Below are positions 1 to 5,631 of a stretch of 5,855 nucleotides of DNA, one piece after another. Source of the stretch: Spirochaetota bacterium (GTDB lineage: Bacteria; Spirochaetota; Spirochaetia; Treponematales; Breznakiellaceae); assembly GCA_023398155.1 (NCBI GenBank), contig JAEWSV010000562.1, positions 1-5,855 of the forward strand, read 5' to 3'. The stretch's first letter is position 1; every line of letters begins with the position of its first letter. The translations under genes and the position numbers were made by a program. The notes beneath the pieces were generated by a model. It was not told the DNA's origin, made no database searches, and saw nothing but the letters and a program-made list of their open reading frames with translations.

Positions 1-282
1 GAGTACGGGATCAAGGTCAACGCGATCTGCCCGGGCAACTTCTTCTACGGTCCGCTCTGGTCCGATCCGGAGAAAGGCCTCTTCGTCCAGTACCTCAACA
101 CCGGAAAAGTGCCGGGAGCCAAGACCGTCGCCGACGTGAAGGCCTTCTACGAGGCCAAGGTGCCCATGAAGCGGGGCTGCGCGGGCGCCGACGTGATGCG
201 CGCCCTCTATTACATCGTGGAACAGGAGTACGAGACCGGCCAGGCCGTCCCCGTGACCGGCGGCCAGGTGATGCTGCACTAG
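1..282 (+). CDS. Short-chain dehydrogenase, sorbitol-6-phosphate 2-dehydrogenase-like (3' part only)
   Basis: The last 93 residues of an SDR-family oxidoreductase; the gene begins before the window and stops at TAG 280-282. The Rossmann nucleotide-binding region and the YxxxK catalytic pair would lie upstream and cannot be checked. Visible are the post-catalytic 'NAICPGN' turn (residues 7-13), a long substrate-covering loop, the segment 'KVPMKRGC' (53-60) and the C-terminal 'GQAVPVTGGQVML'. From memory, E. coli SrlD has a closely similar tail ('KVPLKRGC', then 'TGQSINVTGGQVMF'), which points to glucitol-6-phosphate to fructose-6-phosphate oxidation with NAD. The SorE-like gene downstream supports this, because SorD performs the same step in the L-sorbose pathway. 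It lies 38 bases before the kinase on the same strand, probably in one transcript. Another polyol or polyol-phosphate SDR remains possible. Family assignment is firm; the exact substrate is an inference. Confidence 0.85.
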   Translation, partial: EYGIKVNAICPGNFFYGPLWSDPEKGLFVQYLNTGKVPGAKTVADVKAFYEAKVPMKRGCAGADVMRALYYIVEQEYETGQAVPVTGGQVMLH

Positions 283-309
283 GTCGGTGAAGCCACAACT
301 TCCCGCAAT

Positions 310-314
310 GGAGG
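310..314 (+). promoter_or_regulatory. Ribosome binding site that fixes the GTG start of the kinase
   Basis: GGAGG lies 6 bases before GTG at 321, ideal spacing. The nearby ATG at 308 is in a different frame, so GTG is the best start for the kinase. The N-terminal phosphate-binding motif begins only eight residues later, leaving little room for a downstream start. Confidence 0.75.
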
Positions 315-320
315 ACGCCC

Positions 321-1826
321 GTGAACTACGCCATCGCCGTCATCGATATCGGGATGACCAACAAGAAGGTCGCGGTCTACGACGACGCGCTCGTGCAGGT
401 GGACGCGCAGTACCGTAATTTTCCGCCCGTCATGGTGGAAGGCCTCCCGACGCACGACCTCGCGGGCATGGAGGCGTGGTTCATCGAGCGGCTAGCCGAC
501 GCCGCGCGAAAGTACCCGATCAAGGCGATCGCGGTGACCACCCACGGCGCGAGCTTCGTCTGCGTCGGCAGCGACGGGAAGCCTTGCGTGCCCTGCGTCT
601 ATTATACCCACGAGCCGGGGGACGCGTTCCACGCTCATTTCTACGACCTTTTCGGTAAAAAGGAAGACCTTCAGGCGCGGACCGGCACGCCCGCGTTCAA
701 GGCCATGATCAACCCGGCCAAGGGCATCCTCTTCGCCAAGGAACGTTTTCCCGCCGCCTTCGGCCGGACTAAGCACCTCCTCAACTATCCTCAATACTGG
801 GGCCTCCGCCTCACGGGGAAGGCAGGGGCGGAGGGTACCTACGTCGGCTGCCACAGTTACCTCTGGGACTGGATTGACGGCCGCTGGTCGAGCGTGGCCG
901 AGAAGCTCGGCATCGTCGACCTCATGCCCGCCGAGCTCAAGAACTCTTGGGACGTCCTGGGCCGGATCACGGGCGACGTGGCCGCGCGCACCGGGCTCCC
1001 GGCCGACACGGCGGTGGTCATGGGCATCCATGACTCCAACTCCTCCCTCCTCCCGCACTTCGCCAAGAAGGGCGAGACGGGCTTCATCCTCAACTCCACC
1101 GGCACCTGGTGCGTGATCATGAACCCGGTCCGCTCATACGGCTTCTCGGCGGAGGAACTCGGCGCGGTGGTCTTCTTCAACCAGTCAGCCTTCCGCACCC
1201 CCGTGAAGACCGCCATCTTCCTCGGCGGACAAGAGTTCGAGACCTGGTCGAAGGCGCTTATGAACCTCCACGGCCGGACCGACCTACCGCCGTACCGGAG
1301 CGAACTGTACGACGCGATCCTCGCGGAAAAGAGCGCCTTCCTCCTCCCTGAATTGACCGCAGGGTCGGGCCAATTCCCGCTCTCCGCTCCCCGGGTGGTG
1401 GAGAACGACGCGGACTACCCCTTCGCCGAAATCGAGTCGGGCCGGCGCGTACCGCCCTGCTTCGCCGATTATGAGCGGGGCATCGCGGTACTCCGCATCT
1501 CACTCGTGATGCAGACCCTCACCGCCCTGGAGCGGGCCGGCCTCGCTGTGGGGATCGAAGTCTTCACCGAGGGCGGTTTCCGCAAGAACGAGGCGTACAA
1601 CGTCCTGCTCTCGGCGGCGCTCCGCGAGTGCCGCGTATCGCTCACCGACATCGCCGAGGCTACCGCCCTCGGCGCGGCCATGACCGCCAAGATGGCCCTC
1701 ACCGGCAAGAAGCTCGCGGAGCTTGCCGCCGACTTCGAGGTGGAATACAAGGAGGTCCCGAAGCGGCACATACCGGCCCTGGCCCCCTACCGCGCCGCCT
1801 GGCTCGAACGGGTCGAGCGCGCGTGA
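321..1826 (+). CDS. FGGY-family carbohydrate kinase (rhamnulokinase/fuculokinase-like, probable ketose kinase)
   Basis: A complete 501-residue cytoplasmic sugar kinase of the FGGY family, of typical length. The N-terminal actin-like domain opens with the phosphate-1 motif 'DIGMTNKK' (9-16). The sugar-domain aromatic motif 'YLWDW' lies at 180-184. The catalytic base is Asp238 in 'GIHDSNSS', at the junction with the second domain. The phosphate-2 motif 'LNSTGTW' is at 257-263, and the adenosine-binding motifs 'TEGGFRKN' (416-423) and 'EATALGAA' (446-453) follow. All catalytic elements are present, so it should be active. General architecture recalls RhaB and FucK, which phosphorylate O1 of L-rhamnulose and L-fuculose. 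No aldolase or isomerase accompanies it here; instead it lies between an SrlD/SorD-like SDR and a SorE-like reductase. I infer that it makes the 1-phosphate of L-sorbose or a similar ketohexose, replacing the PTS step of the enteric sor operon. A hexitol or another ketose is the main alternative substrate. Confidence 0.93.
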   Translation: MNYAIAVIDIGMTNKKVAVYDDALVQVDAQYRNFPPVMVEGLPTHDLAGMEAWFIERLADAARKYPIKAIAVTTHGASFVCVGSDGKPCVPCVYYTHEPGDAFHAHFYDLFGKKEDLQARTGTPAFKAMINPAKGILFAKERFPAAFGRTKHLLNYPQYWGLRLTGKAGAEGTYVGCHSYLWDWIDGRWSSVAEKLGIVDLMPAELKNSWDVLGRITGDVAARTGLPADTAVVMGIHDSNSSLLPHFAKKGETGFILNSTGTWCVIMNPVRSYGFSAEELGAVVFFNQSAFRTPVKTAIFLGGQEFETWSKALMNLHGRTDLPPYRSELYDAILAEKSAFLLPELTAGSGQFPLSAPRVVENDADYPFAEIESGRRVPPCFADYERGIAVLRISLVMQTLTALERAGLAVGIEVFTEGGFRKNEAYNVLLSAALRECRVSLTDIAEATALGAAMTAKMALTGKKLAELAADFEVEYKEVPKRHIPALAPYRAAWLERVERA

Positions 1827-1840
1827 GGGATCGATGGGCC

Positions 1841-1867
1841 GGCGCGGCGCGGCGCGGCGCGGCGCGG
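1841..1867. repeat. GGCGC pentanucleotide tandem repeat (five full copies)
   Basis: Five perfect copies of GGCGC (1841-1865), followed by GG and a GCGG-containing remainder, begin 14 bases after the kinase stop codon. The repeat is non-coding in the accepted annotation. It lies at the start of the 133-base gap between kinase and reductase. As a short perfect tandem array it could change copy number by slippage. A pure G/C RNA segment here could also slow transcription or form structure. No function can be assigned from sequence alone. Confidence 0.85.
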
Positions 1868-1892
1868 AGAAAGTCCATCGGATTGCCCCGCA

Positions 1893-1936
1893 TTGTCCAT
1901 GGGCCGTCGCGATCGTTCATAGTATTTTCTGTATAT
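1893..1936 (+). promoter_or_regulatory. Possible internal promoter region before the SorE-like gene
   Basis: After GC-rich DNA the composition changes abruptly to AT-rich at about 1914-1948. TAGTAT at 1920-1925 and the TATAT stretch at 1932-1936 are possible -10 elements, and TTGTCC at 1893-1898 is a possible -35. No pair has both good matches and ideal spacing: TTGTCC to TAGTAT is 21 bases. The claim rests mainly on the composition shift and the 133-base gap, so it is tentative. The gene could equally be read from the upstream transcript. Confidence 0.3.
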
Positions 1937-1948
1937 GAAGAATTTCCG

Positions 1949-1954
1949 AAGGAG
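1949..1954 (+). promoter_or_regulatory. Strong ribosome binding site of the SorE-like gene
   Basis: AAGGAG, a strong Shine-Dalgarno match, lies 5 bases before ATG at 1960. It supports that start and suggests efficient translation. No other start signal of this quality is visible in the leader. Confidence 0.8.
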
Positions 1955-1959
1955 ATAGC

Positions 1960-3222
1960 ATGAAGACCAAGGCTGTCAGGTTATACGGCGTCGACGATCT
2001 CCGGCTCGAGGAGTTCGACCTGCCGGAAATAAAGGACGACGAGATCCTCGCGCGGGTGGTGTCCGACTCCATCTGCATGTCCACCCACAAGCTCGCCATG
2101 CAGGGAGCCAAGCACAAGCGGGTACGGCACGACCTCTCGAAAAATCCGATCATCGTGGGCCACGAGTTTTGCGGCTATATCGAGAAAGTCGGGGCCAAGT
2201 GGGCCAAGAAGTTCACGGCCGGCTCCAAGTTCGCCATACAGCCGGCCCTCAACTACGAGGGAACCCTCTGGGCGCCCGGCTATTCGTACGAGCACATCGG
2301 CGGCGACGCGACCTACATCATCATCCCGAAAGAAGTAATGGAGATGGACTGCCTTCTGGAATACAAGGCGGACAACTTCTTCCTCGGTTCGCTCTCCGAG
2401 CCCGTCTCCTGCATCGTCGGGGCCTTCCACGCCCAGTACCATACGAAAGGCGGCTCCTACGTCCACGATATGGGCATCGTAGAGGGCGGGTCGATGGCCC
2501 TGCTCGCAGGCGTCGGCCCCATGGGCCTCGGCGCCATCGACTACGCCATCCACGCGCCGAGGAAACCCGGCACGCTCGTGGTCACCGATATCGACGACGC
2601 GCGGCTCGCCCGAGCCGAATCGCTCCTCTCCGTAGCCGAGGCAAGAAAGCACGGCGTCAGGCTCATCTACGTCAATACGAAAGACGTCGCCGACCCCGTG
2701 GAGCACCTCAAGGCGATCAACGGCGGGAAGCTCTACGACGACGTTTTCGTCTTCGCGCCGGTGAAGCCCGTAGTGGAACTCGGCGACAAACTCTTGGGAC
2801 ACGACGGCTGCCTCAACTTCTTCGCCGGTCCCACGGACACCGCCTTCTCCGCGATGTTTAACTTCTACAACGTGCACTACGAGGCGCACCACATCGTCGG
2901 CACCTCGGGCGGCAACACGGACGACATGATCGAGTCGCTCGAAATGATGGCGGCGGGAACGCTCAACCCGGTATTCATGATCACGCACGTAGGCGGCCTC
3001 AACGCTGTGGGGGATACGGTGATAAACCTGGATAAGATTCCCGGCGGCAAGAAGCTCATCTATACCCACAAGAAGCTGGACCTGGTGGCGATCTCCGACT
3101 TCGCCGAGCGAGGCAAAACCGACCCGTTTTACGCCGAGCTCGCGCGGATTTGCGCGAAAAGCGGCGGGCTCTGGAACGTCGAGGCCGAGAATCATCTCCT
3201 GAAGCACGCGAGCGATATCTAG
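1960..3222 (+). CDS. sorE: Zinc-type medium-chain dehydrogenase, L-sorbose-1-phosphate reductase-like
   Basis: A complete 420-residue cytoplasmic oxidoreductase of the medium-chain dehydrogenase superfamily. The N-terminal GroES-like catalytic domain carries the expected zinc ligands: Cys39 ('SICMST'), His68 and Glu69 of 'GHE', and Glu147 in 'LSEPVSC'. The four-cysteine structural zinc loop of classical alcohol dehydrogenases is absent. The Rossmann domain has 'AGVGPMGLGAIDYA' (183-196), with Asp210 at the end of the next strand, a position that often favours NAD(H). Similarity to remembered enteric SorE runs from end to end: 'LRLEEFDLPE', 'NPIIVGHEFCG', 'DGCLNFFAGP', 'GTSGGNTDDM' and the C-terminal 'HASDI'. 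SorE reduces L-sorbose-1-phosphate to glucitol-6-phosphate, the substrate of the SrlD/SorD-like enzyme two genes upstream, so context and sequence agree. The symbol is by similarity; another ketose-1-phosphate could be the true substrate. It ends 65 bases from a convergent gene. Confidence 0.88.
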   Translation: MKTKAVRLYGVDDLRLEEFDLPEIKDDEILARVVSDSICMSTHKLAMQGAKHKRVRHDLSKNPIIVGHEFCGYIEKVGAKWAKKFTAGSKFAIQPALNYEGTLWAPGYSYEHIGGDATYIIIPKEVMEMDCLLEYKADNFFLGSLSEPVSCIVGAFHAQYHTKGGSYVHDMGIVEGGSMALLAGVGPMGLGAIDYAIHAPRKPGTLVVTDIDDARLARAESLLSVAEARKHGVRLIYVNTKDVADPVEHLKAINGGKLYDDVFVFAPVKPVVELGDKLLGHDGCLNFFAGPTDTAFSAMFNFYNVHYEAHHIVGTSGGNTDDMIESLEMMAAGTLNPVFMITHVGGLNAVGDTVINLDKIPGGKKLIYTHKKLDLVAISDFAERGKTDPFYAELARICAKSGGLWNVEAENHLLKHASDI

Positions 3223-3287
3223 CCGACTGTACCGCGGCCCAAGGCCACGACCGCCGCACGCGATCCGCGGCCGGTCGGACCGCGGGG
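3223..3287. terminator. Convergent intergenic gap with GC-rich inverted repeats (possible bidirectional terminator)
   Basis: The 65 bases between the two convergent stop codons are very GC-rich. CCGCGG occurs three times (3232-3237, 3265-3270, 3280-3285), and the last two copies can pair as a 6-bp stem with a 9-base loop. GGCC at 3236-3239 and 3243-3246 forms a small hairpin with loop CAA, and CGGT/ACCG around 3272-3282 forms another. No T-tract follows on either strand, so this is not a canonical intrinsic terminator. Position and structure make a termination or RNA-end role plausible only. Confidence 0.3.
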
Positions 3288-4637
3288 TTACTCCGAGGAC
3301 GCGGGATGCTCCTGGATATATCCCAAGGAAAAGAGGAGATCGAGTTTGGCGTGGAGGCTCGCGTCCGCCTCGGCGCTCAAACCAGCGGCCGCGACGTACT
3401 CATCGTAGGCGGGGCCCGACTCTTCCATCGCCGCCAGGCATCCGAACGTCTCGGGAGGACAAGAGAAGAGCCGGGACTTGCCGTCTCCGATGATCTTGAG
3501 ATAGTCGTCGGAACGCTCCCAGCGGATCCTCCGGTTTAGGCGCAGCCTCATGTCGCGCGGCAAAGACCGCGGAATCCATTTCCGGATGAGGTTTTCCATG
3601 GCGACGGCGTACGACTCGACGCCCGTGAACTCCTCGGTTCCGAAGAGATCGTACCCGAGCGGGTAGGCCTCGCAGGCCGGCTCGGGCGACACCAAGGATA
3701 TCGTCCGGTTCACCATATTGACGACGAACCCCGAGACGCAGGCCGACGTGAAGCCTTTCAGGTTCTTGGCCTCGCGGTCGGTTTCCGGCATGGCGCGGGC
3801 GCGTCCAGAATCGCTGTACCGATAGAAAGACTCCCGGTTATTCAGGACGAGGTCGACGTGTTCGAGTTCCTCGGGAGTGAACGCCGCGAACAGCCGAGCG
3901 AGCTGCCGTCGGGAGATTACAGAGAATCGCAGCGCCGCGCATTCTAAATCATCGACCGAATATGATCGGAGGATGGTACGGACGCGGTCTACGTCGCGCG
4001 TCGCCAGCGCGGTCGTCGTCTGGGGCAACGCGCCGACGAGTCCGCGGAAGTCGGCTAGGAAGCGCTCATAGTCGGGATTGTCCAGCGGCTCGGTGGCCAT
4101 ATAGCAGGGAGCGAATTGAACGCAGTCGCCGAGGATCTCCCTGCTCCGTTCGAGGATGCCGCGCCAAAGGGACCGGTTGTCGTCAGAATACGGGAAATAT
4201 CCGCGGAAACGGCCCGCGGCGAAACAGCAGAAGGGACATTGGACCGTGCATCCGTCCGAAAGCTCGAAGGCGATGGAAACGCTGACCGCCATCTTCCTGA
4301 ATTCGCCGGAAATGAACAGCATCTTCCGCCGTTGGCGGAGCGACCATTCCCTGAACCGCCGGTCCCGTATCCGGGCCAGCGACATCCGTTCGTTCACGTA
4401 ATCCCGGATGGAATGCCGCCGACGTATCATCTCGCGGTATGCGGCGTTCTCGAAGTCCGTCCTGCCGGACTCGCGCTCCTCCCGAACGCATCGCCAGAAA
4501 TCCAGCGCGAGGCGGGGATCCACGTCGAGTCCGGTACGGGCATAGAACGCGTCCCTCTCCAACGGCAGCCCGCTCGCGGAGGATTCGTCGGAGGCGCAGA
4601 GCTCGATGAATCGCTTATAGGCGGGGTAGGAATCCAT
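3288..4637 (-). CDS. Radical SAM enzyme, PoyD-like RiPP amino-acid epimerase family
   Basis: A complete 449-residue radical SAM protein. The 4Fe-4S motif C-x3-C-x2-C is at Cys130, Cys134 and Cys137 ('GCTVQCPFC'), with an extra Cys138 beside it. Similarity I recall to the PoyD-type family of RiPP-maturation L-to-D epimerases lies in 'FELSDGCTVQCPFCCFA' (124-140), 'YMATEPLDNPDYERF' (179-193), 'PQTTTALA' (205-212), 'FTPEELEHVDLV' (253-264) and 'ACVSGFVVNMVNRT' (299-312) followed by 'PLGYD'. The N-terminal 120 residues are Arg-rich and helical, as expected before the barrel. Known members abstract the alpha hydrogen of a peptide residue and return hydrogen from a cysteine; Cys300, Cys322, Cys393 and Cys400 are candidates here. 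No precursor peptide gene is visible. It is the last gene of a coupled operon, its ATG one base after the ligase stop, so it may act on a small peptide made by that ligase. Radical SAM fold certain, epimerase family likely, substrate unknown. Confidence 0.85.
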   Translation of the reverse strand: MDSYPAYKRFIELCASDESSASGLPLERDAFYARTGLDVDPRLALDFWRCVREERESGRTDFENAAYREMIRRRHSIRDYVNERMSLARIRDRRFREWSLRQRRKMLFISGEFRKMAVSVSIAFELSDGCTVQCPFCCFAAGRFRGYFPYSDDNRSLWRGILERSREILGDCVQFAPCYMATEPLDNPDYERFLADFRGLVGALPQTTTALATRDVDRVRTILRSYSVDDLECAALRFSVISRRQLARLFAAFTPEELEHVDLVLNNRESFYRYSDSGRARAMPETDREAKNLKGFTSACVSGFVVNMVNRTISLVSPEPACEAYPLGYDLFGTEEFTGVESYAVAMENLIRKWIPRSLPRDMRLRLNRRIRWERSDDYLKIIGDGKSRLFSCPPETFGCLAAMEESGPAYDEYVAAAGLSAEADASLHAKLDLLFSLGYIQEHPASSE

Positions 4638-4638
4638 A

Positions 4639-5631
4639 TCAAGCCGGCTTGGGCTTCCGCTCCATGACGTAGGTGATCAAGTCGTCGAGATACTCCTCGA
4701 ACCGGAAGCCCGATGCGGCCAACTGGGCGGGCAAGATGCTGCATTCGCCCAGGCCGGGGTGCGTGTTGATTTCCAGGATCCGGATATCGTCGGCGTCGAC
4801 GATGAAATCGGTGCGGGTAAAGAAATCCGCTCGTATCGCTGCGTGGAGGCGTCGGGCCATACCGTTCATCCGGCTCCGCGCCTCATCGGAGATTTCGGCG
4901 GGCACCGTCCGGTAGGTACCGGCCTCCTTACACTCCGCGTCGAAGATCTCGCCGGGGTACAGCACCTCCACGATCGGAGCGCAGCGGAGTCCTCGGTCGC
5001 GGGGAGAAAAGTACACCGCGGCGCAGAATTCCCGCCCCTTCACGTATTTTTCGGCGAGCAGAGGGAAATCGAGTTCCGGCGTTTGGGACAGGATACGGCG
5101 CAGGGCATCGGGGCTTTTCACCAGGCTGACGCCGCAGCTCGAACCCGAATCGTTCGGCTTCAATATCAAGGGGAAGCCGACCGAGCCGACGAGAGCATCC
5201 CACGCGGCCTCGTCGCCGAGCCGCAACATCGCGCCGGGGATGACCGGCAACCCAAGATCAGCGCAGAACAGTTTGGTGATTTGCTTATCCATGCCGGTAA
5301 AACTCGCGTAGAAGCCGTTGCCGACGCAGGGGATACCGATCAAGTCTATCAAGGCGGCGATATGCCCGTCGATCTCCTCCGTACCCGAGAACGCGTCGAA
5401 AAGGCAATCCAACTCCTTCGCGCGGAGGATGCCGAAGAGGTCGCTTGCGCTCGCGAGCTGCCGCTTTTCCCCGTCGTGAAGCGTCCATCGGCCCCGCCCT
5501 TCCCAGTCGATGAGATACGGCTCAATTCCGTCGTTCCGCTTCAGCGCCGAAAGGACATGCAGGCCTGAACGCAGGGAGAGATACCGTTCGCGGGAGATGC
5601 CGCCCGACAAGATCCCGACGCGTATTTTCAT
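4639..5631 (-). CDS. D-alanine-D-alanine ligase-like ATP-grasp enzyme, altered substrate pocket
   Basis: A complete 330-residue cytoplasmic ATP-grasp ligase, close in length to Ddl (about 306-350). Ddl landmarks in order: 'GGISRERYLSLRSG' (10-23) with Glu15 kept; 'TGMDKQITK' (112-120); 'LILKPNDSGSSCGVS' (155-169) with the ATP lysine 158 and the flexible serine loop; 'EKYVKGREF' (194-202); Arg273 and Asp275 in 'TRTDF'; and the metal-binding 'EINTHPGLG' (287-295). The ATP and magnesium sites therefore look intact. The acceptor side differs: the omega loop, normally 'YDYEAKY', reads 'FDAECKE' (230-236), replacing the key tyrosine with Glu236, and the usual 'HG..GEDG' is 'SG..EIDG' (82-89). It probably joins amino acids other than two D-Ala, or makes a related amide. 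The ATG overlaps the symporter stop (ATGA), and the stop is 1 base before the radical SAM start, so expression is coupled. A divergent true Ddl is the alternative. Confidence 0.87.
   Translation of the reverse strand: MKIRVGILSGGISRERYLSLRSGLHVLSALKRNDGIEPYLIDWEGRGRWTLHDGEKRQLASASDLFGILRAKELDCLFDAFSGTEEIDGHIAALIDLIGIPCVGNGFYASFTGMDKQITKLFCADLGLPVIPGAMLRLGDEAAWDALVGSVGFPLILKPNDSGSSCGVSLVKSPDALRRILSQTPELDFPLLAEKYVKGREFCAAVYFSPRDRGLRCAPIVEVLYPGEIFDAECKEAGTYRTVPAEISDEARSRMNGMARRLHAAIRADFFTRTDFIVDADDIRILEINTHPGLGECSILPAQLAASGFRFEEYLDDLITYVMERKPKPA
5628..5631 (-). other. ATGA stop/start overlap coupling symporter and ligase
   Basis: On the minus strand the ligase ATG (5631-5629) overlaps the symporter TGA (5630-5628). 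No strong Shine-Dalgarno sequence precedes the ATG, so translation probably re-initiates after the symporter. The next junction, TGA-T-ATG at 4641-4635, is similarly tight. Both indicate one operon and balanced expression of the three proteins. Confidence 0.9.

Noticed and set aside
492..1058. Minus-strand 188-codon open frame inside the kinase
   Set aside because: It lies wholly opposite the FGGY kinase catalytic region and shows no domain; an antisense artefact of high G+C.
1871..1921. Possible operator palindrome in the leader of the SorE-like gene
   Set aside because: Only short partial symmetry (such as CCATGG and GCGATCG) is present; no inverted repeat long enough to name a regulator site.
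1723..1963. Small plus-strand frames across the kinase end and the GGCGC repeat
   Set aside because: They translate to Arg/Ala/Gly-rich strings through the repeat, begin inside the kinase in other frames, and lack plausible start signals.
1981..3207. 408-codon open frame on the minus strand opposite the SorE-like gene
   Set aside because: It mirrors the reductase almost exactly. Its translation is rich in Val, Arg, Glu and Gly with no recognisable domain, as expected antisense to a GC-biased gene. The plus-strand protein matches a known family end to end.
3150..3539. Plus-strand 129-codon open frame spanning the convergent gap
   Set aside because: It overlaps the ends of two well-supported genes in other frames, begins inside the reductase, and has an Arg/Gly-rich composition without a ribosome binding site I can recognise. 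A RiPP precursor for the radical SAM enzyme was considered here, but no leader/core pattern is visible.
4759..5568. 269-codon open frame on the plus strand opposite the Ddl-like gene
   Set aside because: An antisense shadow: low-complexity Arg/Ala/Glu-rich translation with no motif, while the minus-strand frame carries all ATP-grasp landmarks.
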